NCBI GenBank assembly: GCA_031272575.1
Contig: JAISTO010000153.1
Coordinates: forward strand, 1 to 8,399
From: Treponema sp.
GTDB lineage: Bacteria > Spirochaetota > Spirochaetia > Treponematales > Breznakiellaceae
DNA length: 8,399 nucleotides
Direction of reading: 5' to 3'
In this document: positions 1-5,458 of the stretch, in pieces
How positions within the stretch are numbered: position 1 is the stretch's first letter
How the letters are laid out: each line of letters starts with the position of its first letter
Notes under the pieces: model-generated
The model's input: the letters and a program-made list of their open reading frames with translations, nothing else
Database searches by the model: none
Told to the model about the DNA's origin: nothing
Position numbers and translations under genes: made by a program

Positions 1-7
1 CCCAAGC

Positions 8-33
8 GGCCTGCGGCCGCCCGGCCGCAGGCC
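8..33. repeat. Perfect GC-rich inverted repeat upstream of metG
   Basis: Arms GGCCTGCGGCCG (8-19) and CGGCCGCAGGCC (22-33) are exact reverse complements separated by two bases, giving a 12-bp stem. A C-run follows, with no T-tract on either strand, so it is not a canonical Rho-independent terminator. It may be the tail of the upstream transcription unit or a copy of a dispersed palindrome. Nothing else is recognisable in bases 1-75 apart from AGGGGG (69-74), a poorly spaced Shine-Dalgarno-like purine run directly before the metG ATG. Confidence 0.7.
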
Positions 34-75
34 CCCCCCGTGTCAACACCCCCGCCCCGCCCCTAGCCAGGGGGC

Positions 76-2469
76 ATGAAAAGACGGCTCATCACATCGG
101 CGCTGCCCTATGTGAACAATGTGCCCCATCTGGGCAACCTGATACAGGTGCTGTCCGCGGATGTCTTCGCCCGCTACTGCCGGCTCGCGGGTTACGAGAC
201 GCTCTACATCTGCGGGACGGACGAGTACGGCACGGCCACGGAGACCCGCGCGGCCGAGGAGGGGATAAGCCCGCGCGCCCTCTGCGACCGCTACCACGCG
301 CTGCACACGAAAATCTACGAGTGGTTCAACATCGCGTTCGACAAGTGGGGGCGCACGTCGACTCCGATTCACACCGAGGTGACGCAGGGGCTGTTCCGCG
401 CGCTCGACGAGCGGGGCTTCATCCTCGAGCGGCAGATAGAGCAACTGTACTGCGAAAAGTGCGGGCGCTTCCTGGCGGACCGCTATGTGCGCGGGGTCTG
501 TCCCGCCTGCGGCTACGAGGGCGCGCGGGGCGATCAGTGTGAAAAGTGCGGGAAACTGCTCGACCCCACGGAACTGAAGGACCCGCGCTGCGCAAGCTGC
601 GGCGCCACGCCGGTAGTGCGGTCAACATCACACCTCTATATCGACCTGCCGAAACTGCGCGGGCAACTGGAGGCCTGGATCGCCGGCGCCGCGAAAAAGG
701 GCTTCTGGGCGCACAACGCTATCCAGATGACCGAAGCGTGGATACGCGACGGCCTCCACGAGCGCGCGATTACCCGCGACCTCAAGTGGGGCATACCGGT
801 GCCCAGGGCCGGCTACGAGAACAAGGTCTTCTACGTGTGGTTCGACGCCCCCATCGGCTACATTTCGATCACCGGGAATCGGGGTGACGACCTGGCGGGC
901 AGCGGCGCCGGGGGCGTTGCGGGGGTGTCCCCCGCAGAGGGGGGGAGCGGAGAACGGCGCGGAGGGGCAGTAGGGGCGAATAATTATTCGCCCCTGCGGG
1001 GGGATTCCCGCGCCGTTCGGAGCGAGGGGGGAGACTTCCCCCCCCATTTTCCCGATTGGCACGCCTTTGTCGACTACTGGTGGAAAGACCCGGATAACGT
1101 CGAACTTTTTCAATTTATCGGCAAGGATAATATCCCCTTTCATACGGTCATTTTCCCGTCGAGCCAACTGGGCTCCGGGGAGCGCTGGACCATGCTGCAC
1201 CATTTGTCGAGCACCGAGTACCTCAACTACGAGAGCGGCAAGTTTTCGAAGTCGAGGGGGATAGGCGTCTTCGGGACGGACGCCATGGAGACGGGCATTC
1301 CGGCCGATATGTGGCGGTTTTACCTTTTTTATAACCGGCCGGAAAAGGCGGATTCGCTTTTCACATGGAAAGATTTTCAGGAAAAGGTGAACGGCGAGTT
1401 GATAGGCAACCTCGGCAACCTCGTGAACCGGACGCTCAGTTTCGTGAGCCGCTTCTACGGGGGCGCGTTCCCGCGGGCCAGCCTGGGGAGCGCCTTCTGG
1501 GACAAGGCCGCCGACTTCGAGCAACAGATCGCGGCAAAACTGGAACGGGCGGAACTTCGCGACGCGTTCAGGCTTATCTTCGACCTGGCGAGTTACGGCA
1601 ACAAGACGTTCCAGGACGGCGAGCCGTGGAAGCGCGTCAAGGACGATCCGCCCGCCGCTGACGCGGTGATCGGCACCCTCTGCCGGCTCGTCCGCGGTCT
1701 CGCCATTCTGGTGGAGCCCTTCCTGCCGGAAACGGCCTCCCGCATAGCCGCCTTCTTCGGCGAGACCTTCGACCGCGGCGTCCCGGGCGCGCTCACCTGG
1801 AAGGACCTCGCGGAACAGGGCCCGCTCGAAGGCACACTGGTGAAAAGCGAGATACTCTTTCACAAGTTAGAGGACGACGTTGTCTCCGCGCTGCGGGAGC
1901 GCTACGCGGGCACACAGGCGGAGCGCGGCGCAGAGCGCGGCGAGTCCGCCGCTGACCTCATTGCCAGGTTCACCCGCACGGTCGATCTGCGCTGCGCACG
2001 GATCGTCCGCGTCGAAAAGCACCCGCAGGCGGACAAACTCTTTATCATCACCCTGGAGATCGCGGGCGAGGAGCGGGTCATCGTGTCAGGGCTTGTGGGG
2101 CATTACACGGAGGTGCAGTTGGAAGGGAAACGCATCATCGTGGCGTACAACCTGAAGCCGGCCAAACTGCGGGGGATCGAGAGCCGGGGTATGCTTCTGG
2201 CCGCCTCCGACATGAAGGGGCAGGGGCCGGACGGCGCGCCCGCTGAGCGGGTCGAGGTGCTGGACGCGGGAGACGCGCCCACGGGTACCCGCGTCCTTCT
2301 GGAGGGCGCGGCCGGCGCGGAGCCCCCTGAGCGCCAGATAAGCATCGACGAGTTCCTCGCCTGCCCCATCGCCGTGCGGGCGAATGCCGTCCTCTGCGGC
2401 GGCAAGACCCTCTGCCTCGCGGGGAAGCCCGTGAGCACGGCCATTATCGCGGAAGGCGGGGTGCATTAG
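76..2469 (+). CDS. metG: Methionine--tRNA ligase (eukaryote/archaeal-type MetRS) with C-terminal tRNA-binding domain
   Basis: Cytoplasmic class I synthetase charging tRNA-Met with methionine using ATP. The Rossmann catalytic core carries the HIGH-type signature HLGN (residues 18-21) and the KMSKS-type signature KFSKS (389-393). Between them lie four Cys pairs forming two zinc knuckles (C126/C129, C142/C145, C155/C158, C172/C175). FYVWFDAPIGYISIT, FQFIGKDNIPFHTVIFP and EYLNYESGKFSKS match the eukaryote/archaeal lineage of MetRS, which spirochaetes are known to carry. The anticodon-binding helical domain spans about 425-600. A Trbp111/EMAPII-like OB-fold domain follows from about 630 to the end (DLRCARIVRVEKHPQADKL). 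The total of 797 aa is long because residues about 268-324 are a Gly/Ser/Arg-rich insert encoded by a palindromic element. The reading frame stays open through it, and the catalytic motifs on both sides are intact, so the enzyme is probably functional. ATG 76 starts just before the conserved RRLITSALPYVNN. The TAG stop lies in a repeat. Confidence 0.97.
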   Translation: MKRRLITSALPYVNNVPHLGNLIQVLSADVFARYCRLAGYETLYICGTDEYGTATETRAAEEGISPRALCDRYHALHTKIYEWFNIAFDKWGRTSTPIHTEVTQGLFRALDERGFILERQIEQLYCEKCGRFLADRYVRGVCPACGYEGARGDQCEKCGKLLDPTELKDPRCASCGATPVVRSTSHLYIDLPKLRGQLEAWIAGAAKKGFWAHNAIQMTEAWIRDGLHERAITRDLKWGIPVPRAGYENKVFYVWFDAPIGYISITGNRGDDLAGSGAGGVAGVSPAEGGSGERRGGAVGANNYSPLRGDSRAVRSEGGDFPPHFPDWHAFVDYWWKDPDNVELFQFIGKDNIPFHTVIFPSSQLGSGERWTMLHHLSSTEYLNYESGKFSKSRGIGVFGTDAMETGIPADMWRFYLFYNRPEKADSLFTWKDFQEKVNGELIGNLGNLVNRTLSFVSRFYGGAFPRASLGSAFWDKAADFEQQIAAKLERAELRDAFRLIFDLASYGNKTFQDGEPWKRVKDDPPAADAVIGTLCRLVRGLAILVEPFLPETASRIAAFFGETFDRGVPGALTWKDLAEQGPLEGTLVKSEILFHKLEDDVVSALRERYAGTQAERGAERGESAADLIARFTRTVDLRCARIVRVEKHPQADKLFIITLEIAGEERVIVSGLVGHYTEVQLEGKRIIVAYNLKPAKLRGIESRGMLLAASDMKGQGPDGAPAERVEVLDAGDAPTGTRVLLEGAAGAEPPERQISIDEFLACPIAVRANAVLCGGKTLCLAGKPVSTAIIAEGGVH
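885..1050. repeat. In-frame palindromic element inserted in metG (edges approximate)
   Basis: A chain of hairpins lies inside the coding sequence. TGCGGGGG/CCCCCGCA is at 918-925/929-936. GAACGGCGCGG/CCGCGCCGTTC (952-962/1008-1018) encloses a perfect 24-bp palindrome at 972-995 whose half-site is AGGGGCGAATAA. GGGGGGA/TCCCCCC is at 1026-1032/1037-1043. The AT-rich centre AATAATTATT stands out in a very GC-rich gene. The encoded peptide is low-complexity (G, S, A, R) and falls where other eukaryote-type MetRS proteins go almost directly from ISIT to the PDW...WWK segment. The element is therefore best read as a dispersed repeat inserted without breaking the frame, as Rickettsia palindromic elements do. 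Exact ends and target duplication cannot be fixed without an uninterrupted homologue. Confidence 0.75.
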
Positions 2470-2657
2470 GGAGTGGGGGAGTGGCTAGTAGGGAGTGGCT
2501 TGCGCCTGGCTCGTAAGTTGCGCGTTTGGGGAATAGGGAGTGGCTTGCGCTTAACCCGTAGGCTGCGCGGACTACTGGACAGTTTGTCGGTAGTACGCGC
2601 AACCTTCAAGTCTCGCGCACCCTACTCCCTACTCCCTACTCCCCATTCCCTACTCAC
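2467..2657. repeat. MITE/REP-like composite repeat between convergent genes
   Basis: The 180-bp gap between metG and potD is filled by repeats. The left end reads TAGGGAGTGGGGGAGTGG. A 17-bp exact direct repeat, TAGGGAGTGGCTTGCGC, occurs at 2489-2505 and 2534-2550 as part of two 45-bp tandem units. A central hairpin pairs 2565-2577 with 2588-2600 (one mismatch, one wobble) around a 10-base loop. The right end (about 2620-2657) is CTCCCTA-type heptads, the inverse of the left end, so the whole is a large imperfect palindrome. It could act as a bidirectional transcription barrier for the two convergent genes, although no T-tract is present. Both flanking stop codons lie within its ends. Confidence 0.8.
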
Positions 2658-3705
2658 CCACCTTTATCGTCTCGAACCAGGCCGTGTTGTACAACGCGAG
2701 CGCCGGTCCAAGATCGTCTTTCAACTCGACCTTCTCCAGGTCTTCAGGCTGGTACCAGGACTCGCCTGTTTTGAGGGCCCGCGCGGGGACATTCACCGTG
2801 GCCGGGAACCCGAAGGAGTCGCAGAACTCCGCGTAGATGTCGGGCCGGTGGATAAAGTCGATGAACGCGTAGGCCAGGTCTTCGTGCTTCGCGTCTTTCA
2901 GTATGCACATGCTGTCGATGTAGGCCGGGCCGCCCTCCTGGGGAATAAAGAACACGGTCTTCGACTTGAGGTCCGCGTTGTCCGCGATCTCCTCGAAGAC
3001 CACCTCCGGATAGCCCTGCACCACCCAGAACTCCCCGTTGGCGTAGCCCTTGCCGAAGGCCTCCGCGTCGAATTTGGTCAGGTTCGGCTTCCAGACCTCG
3101 TTCACGAGCACGCGCGCCTCTTCGATCTGCGCCGGGTCCGCCGTGTTCACCGAGTAGCCCTTGAAGGCCAGGGCGTCGCCCAGCACCTCGCGCATGTCGT
3201 CAAGCATCGTCATGCGGCCCTTCAGGTCGGCGCGGCCGAAGATGGCCCAACTCTTTTCGTAGCCGGGTACCTTCTCCGTGTTCACGATGACCCCCGCGGC
3301 CCCGAAGTAGTACGGCACCGAGTAGCGCATCTCCGGATCGTAGCCGGCCTTCGCCAGCACCGCGGGATCGATGTTGCCCAGGTTGGCAAGGCGGCTGTGG
3401 TCGATCTCCTTCAGCATACCCTGCTTCGCCATGATGGACACGTAATCCCCGGACGGAAACACGATGTCGTAGCCCGCGCCGCCCGCCTGGATCTTCGCGT
3501 ACATATCCTCGTTGCTGGCGAACTCGTCGTAGATCACCTTCGCCCCCGTCTCCTGCTCGAACTTTTCGACCACCGAGGGGGGCGTGTAGTACGTCCAGTT
3601 GAAGATGTACAGCTCCTTTTTCTCCTTTCCCGCGCACGAAACGAGCACGGGAAGCACGACTGCGGCCAAAGCCGCCCAAACGATGCCTTTCATCGTTTTT
3701 TTCAT
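2650..3705 (-). CDS. potD: PotD-like polyamine ABC-transporter substrate-binding lipoprotein
   Basis: Extracytoplasmic solute-binding protein of the spermidine/putrescine family (351 aa, normal length). Residues 1-23 form a lipoprotein signal peptide with lipobox LVSC (C24), so the mature protein is anchored to the membrane outer face. IFNWTYYTPP (34-43), the SNEDMYAKI segment, YDIVFPSGDYV (79-89), the DDMREV segment (169-174) and EGGPAYIDSM (257-266) align with E. coli and Treponema pallidum PotD. Relative to E. coli PotD ligand residues, W37, Y40, D170, E173 and D264 are kept. Trp255 is replaced by Tyr262, and the Trp229 position appears to be Q230, so ligand preference may differ. ATG 3705 is chosen because AAGGAG lies 8 nt upstream; M5 is an alternative. 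It follows the HEAT gene by 51 nt on the same strand. potABC genes are not in the window, so its permease partner must be elsewhere. Its TAG stop falls in the adjacent repeat. Confidence 0.92.
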   Translation of the reverse strand: MKKTMKGIVWAALAAVVLPVLVSCAGKEKKELYIFNWTYYTPPSVVEKFEQETGAKVIYDEFASNEDMYAKIQAGGAGYDIVFPSGDYVSIMAKQGMLKEIDHSRLANLGNIDPAVLAKAGYDPEMRYSVPYYFGAAGVIVNTEKVPGYEKSWAIFGRADLKGRMTMLDDMREVLGDALAFKGYSVNTADPAQIEEARVLVNEVWKPNLTKFDAEAFGKGYANGEFWVVQGYPEVVFEEIADNADLKSKTVFFIPQEGGPAYIDSMCILKDAKHEDLAYAFIDFIHRPDIYAEFCDSFGFPATVNVPARALKTGESWYQPEDLEKVELKDDLGPALALYNTAWFETIKVGE

Positions 3706-3713
3706 CTTTATTT

Positions 3714-3719
3714 CTCCTT
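3714..3719 (-). promoter_or_regulatory. Ribosome binding site of potD
   Basis: AAGGAG on the minus strand, 8 nt before ATG 3705. It decides the start in favour of MKKTMKG over the internal Met5. The preceding 25 bases are AT-rich (TTAATTAA and a poly-A stretch) between two GC-rich genes and may aid initiation or contain a weak promoter; no clear -35/-10 pair is seen. Confidence 0.85.
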
Positions 3720-3756
3720 TTTTTAAAGATTTTTAATTAAGGCTGCCAGGCGCCGC

Positions 3757-5070
3757 CTAGCGGCCGCCGGCCTCGATCTGCCGCACCGCGTTCGCCGCGA
3801 GGCTGCGCACCGCACCCGGCCACTTGAAGTCGTCCTGCATAATCTGCAGCCCCTCGAGGCTGAGTTTCCGCCTGGCGGCCCCCAGCGCGGGGATGATCAC
3901 GCGGACCAGCACCTCGTCCTTCGCGGTGAGGGTGTTCCACTGCCGCGCGTTCTGCACCCGCTCCAGAAAGACGCCGAGGAGCCGGGCCGCGTCGTTCGTG
4001 CCGAGGGCCGCGAGCGCGCGAAGGACGGCCTTTTTCTCGTCCGCGTCCCCCTGGTCGTAGGACCGGTAGAGCCCCGCGCAGAGTTCCTCGCTCGTGTCGC
4101 GGTCCTCTTTCGGCACCTCGCCGAGCACGTTGAGCGAGGGCCCCTTCGCGTCGTAGGCGAAGGCGTCCCCCGCCTGCGCGCCATAGCGCCGGATCAGGTC
4201 GAGCGCCAGAAGCCGCATAGAGCGGATTTCCTTGTTTTCGGCGCTCGCCTCCGCGGAACCCGCGTTCCAGCCTTCGCTGAGGGCCGCGAGCGCCGCCTGG
4301 GCCTTCCGGTCTGCCCCCGCGTCCGAGGCGGCTTCCGCCCGCAGGGCCTGGTACTTTACCCCAAAAATGTTGGCGCCCTTCGGCTGCCCGGTGAGCGCGG
4401 GGCTTTTTATCACATTAATGACAAAATCGGTAGGATCGCTGGAGATATTTTTGAGCGCGTCGTGGGCCTGCTTGCGGGTGCGTACCCCCAGCCAGCCGAC
4501 GGAGGCAAAAAACACGGGCTCGTAGCCTGCCGGGTCTTTGTACGCCTCGAGCGCGCGTACCGCGCCGCCCGCGATGATCTGCGCCCGCGACTGAATGGCC
4601 GGCCAGGAACTGGGGGTGGCGTTCACATTTTTGAGGATTTTTATGACCGCGGGAAGGTAGGCCGCGTCCCCGATCTTGCCAAGCGCGACAAGCGCCTCGG
4701 CCTTGGCGTCGGCATCGAAGAAGGTTTCGACCGTCTTCCAGAGAAACGGCGCGGCCGCTTCGTGCTTTGCGTCCCCCAGCGCAATCGCGGCAAGACGCGC
4801 CATTTCCTCAGCCGCCTTCTTCTGCGCCTTTGTCGTACAGCCGGGGTAAGCAAGCACCGCGGTCTCGAGGGCATTGCTGAAAAACTCCCCTGCCCCCGTA
4901 TCTTTTCCCGCGGCCGCGCCTTCCACAAGCGCCAGTTTGTCCTCGACCGTAACCGCGGCGTCAAATATCCGCATTAAGACCTCGGACCCCGTCTGCTGCG
5001 CCGTGAGCGCCGCCCCGCCCCGGCACAGCCCCATAACCGTAAACACCAAAAAAGCGTATATTTTTTTCAT
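3757..5070 (-). CDS. Exported HEAT-like repeat protein, function unknown
   Basis: A 437-aa protein from ATG 5070. The frame is open upstream to 5154, but M1 is placed here because MKKIYAFLVFTVMG begins a classic signal peptide (positive n-region, hydrophobic core, small residues around 19-24) and a well-formed promoter lies just upstream. The mature part is almost entirely amphipathic helices. HEAT/armadillo-like pairs are clearest at about 118-150 (AKAEALVALGKIGDAAYLPA), 342-372 (EKKAVLRALAALGTNDAARL) and 388-433. Such alpha-solenoids are protein-interaction scaffolds; no catalytic motif is seen. It is probably periplasmic. MGLC at 13-16 resembles a lipobox but has Leu at -1, so lipidation is unlikely. 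potD follows after 51 nt, so the two may be co-transcribed. I do not recognise a specific family, and the role is unknown. No Shine-Dalgarno sequence precedes the ATG. Confidence 0.8.
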   Translation of the reverse strand: MKKIYAFLVFTVMGLCRGGAALTAQQTGSEVLMRIFDAAVTVEDKLALVEGAAAGKDTGAGEFFSNALETAVLAYPGCTTKAQKKAAEEMARLAAIALGDAKHEAAAPFLWKTVETFFDADAKAEALVALGKIGDAAYLPAVIKILKNVNATPSSWPAIQSRAQIIAGGAVRALEAYKDPAGYEPVFFASVGWLGVRTRKQAHDALKNISSDPTDFVINVIKSPALTGQPKGANIFGVKYQALRAEAASDAGADRKAQAALAALSEGWNAGSAEASAENKEIRSMRLLALDLIRRYGAQAGDAFAYDAKGPSLNVLGEVPKEDRDTSEELCAGLYRSYDQGDADEKKAVLRALAALGTNDAARLLGVFLERVQNARQWNTLTAKDEVLVRVIIPALGAARRKLSLEGLQIMQDDFKWPGAVRSLAANAVRQIEAGGR

Positions 5071-5076
5071 AAAGAA

Positions 5077-5105
5077 AGTATGCCAAAAAAGGGGAAAAAA
5101 GTCAA
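5077..5105 (-). promoter_or_regulatory. Predicted sigma-70-type promoter for the HEAT gene (leaderless)
   Basis: On the minus strand TTGACT (5105-5100) and CATACT (5082-5077) are separated by exactly 17 nt (poly-T, CCCC, poly-T, GG). The -10 ends 6 nt before ATG 5070, so transcription should start at or next to the start codon. This agrees with the missing Shine-Dalgarno sequence. The -10 matches TATAAT at four of six bases; the -35 matches at five of six. Confidence 0.65.
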
Positions 5106-5146
5106 GGGGGTGACCACTTGCAAGCAAGTGGCGCTCCCTTGACTTT
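5098..5146. repeat. Inverted repeat holding both divergent -35 boxes
   Basis: The outer arms AAAGTCAAGGG (5098-5108) and CCCTTGACTTT (5136-5146) are exact inverted repeats. Inside them is a second exact hairpin, CCACTTGC (5114-5121) with GCAAGTGG (5124-5131). The TTGACT -35 hexamers of the two divergent promoters lie in the outer arms. This is a plausible operator for a dimeric regulator acting on both genes, a DNA cruciform, or a dispersed repeat that carries promoters at both ends. Confidence 0.75.
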
Positions 5147-5167
5147 CCCTCCAAAACGCGCTATACT
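5139..5167 (+). promoter_or_regulatory. Predicted sigma-70-type promoter for the surface-protein locus
   Basis: TTGACT (5139-5144), a 17-nt spacer and TATACT (5162-5167), which matches TATAAT at five of six positions. The -10 ends 7 nt before ATG 5175, so the predicted transcript starts on or next to that codon. It mirrors the promoter on the opposite strand in hexamers, spacing and distance to ATG. Confidence 0.7.
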
Positions 5168-5174
5168 TCCAAAT

Positions 5175-5360
5175 ATGAAAAAATCATCTTCACTGTGCGC
5201 CCTCCGCCTCGCGGCAGACGGCGCTCTCCTGGCCGCGCTCGCGGCGGGTCTCACGGCTCCTCTCGCGGGGGCGGCGCGGCGGGCTTTTTCTCGAAAATCT
5301 CCAGAGCGGGGGCAAAAATGTAATCGAGTTGCCCCCCCCCCCGTAATGCAAAAAACTTAG
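5175..5360 (+). CDS. Short leader ORF with signal-peptide-like start, out of frame with the downstream gene
   Basis: ATG 5175 directly follows the predicted promoter and opens a 61-codon frame. It starts MKKSSSLCALRLAADGALLA, continues with an Ala/Leu-rich segment ending PLAGA (about residues 16-33), then a basic Ser/Arg stretch. The frame passes through the C11 tract as three Pro codons and ends at TAG 5358-5360. The N-terminus looks like an export signal, but no mature domain follows. Adding one base in the C11 or A6 tract would fuse it to the downstream surface-protein frame. It may therefore be the true 5' end of that gene in an OFF state, a remnant of a degraded gene, or a regulatory leader peptide. 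I cannot tell which. Confidence 0.4.
   Translation: MKKSSSLCALRLAADGALLAALAAGLTAPLAGAARRAFSRKSPERGQKCNRVAPPPVMQKT
5308..5336 (+). repeat. Stem-loop enclosing an ATG-TAA start-stop, adjoining the C-tract
   Basis: GGGGGCAA (5308-5315) and TTGCCCCC (5329-5336) form a perfect 8-bp stem with a 13-base loop. The loop contains ATG (5318-5320), immediately followed by TAA. That ATG is in the same frame as the 5459-7399 ORF, so one nonsense codon separates it from a continuous reading frame. The 3' arm is the beginning of the C11 tract, so tract-length change would also alter the stem. Confidence 0.6.
5332..5355 (+). repeat. Homopolymeric tracts C11 and A6 at a frame break (possible phase-variation site)
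   Basis: Eleven consecutive C residues (5332-5342) are followed after 7 bases by six A residues (5350-5355). Upstream ATGs at 5175 and 5346 are in one frame; the signal peptide and all surface domains downstream are in another. One extra C restores the frame from ATG 5175; one extra A restores it from both ATGs. Tracts of this length slip readily, and poly-G/C tracts are known to switch surface genes in Treponema pallidum. A sequencing or assembly error in the homopolymer would give the same picture. Confidence 0.6.
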
Positions 5361-5458
5361 CAAACGGGGCTTTCCTCCTCGCGCTCGCCGTCCTCTGCGG
5401 GGCGGCGCTGTCCTTTCTTTTCGCGGCCTGCGGTAACGCGGGAACCTCGACCTCCGGT
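5346..5458 (+). other. Displaced lipoprotein signal-peptide region of the surface protein
   Basis: In the same frame as the 5459 ORF, bases 5351-5458 read KNLANGAFLLALAVLCGAAL then SFLFAAC and GNAGTSTSG: a short positive region, a long hydrophobic core and a relaxed spirochaetal lipobox (FAAC, Cys codon 5429-5431). No ATG, GTG or TTG exists in this frame between the stop at 5321-5323 and GTG 5459. ATG 5346 would give MQKNLANGAF if the A6 tract were A7; as written it reads MQKT and stops. This is strong evidence that the real protein begins upstream of 5459 and that the frame is broken here. Confidence 0.7.

Noticed and set aside
628..1863. A 411-codon open frame on the minus strand opposite metG.
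   Set aside because: It is a shadow of a GC-rich gene: no protein-like composition, no ribosome binding site, and the plus strand encodes an unmistakable MetRS.
2473..3726. A 417-codon plus-strand frame covering potD.
   Set aside because: It begins in the repeat element and runs antisense to potD; its translation is Arg/Val/His-rich with no domain, while the minus strand gives a clear PotD.
5071..5154. N-terminal extension of the HEAT protein to 5154 by 28 codons.
   Set aside because: The extension crosses the predicted promoter and the inverted repeat and would bury a good signal peptide; ATG 5070 is the better start.
5240..5292. Rho-independent terminator suggested by a GC-rich stretch followed by CTTTTTC.
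   Set aside because: No stable stem immediately precedes the short T-run, and it lies inside the leader ORF just after the promoter.
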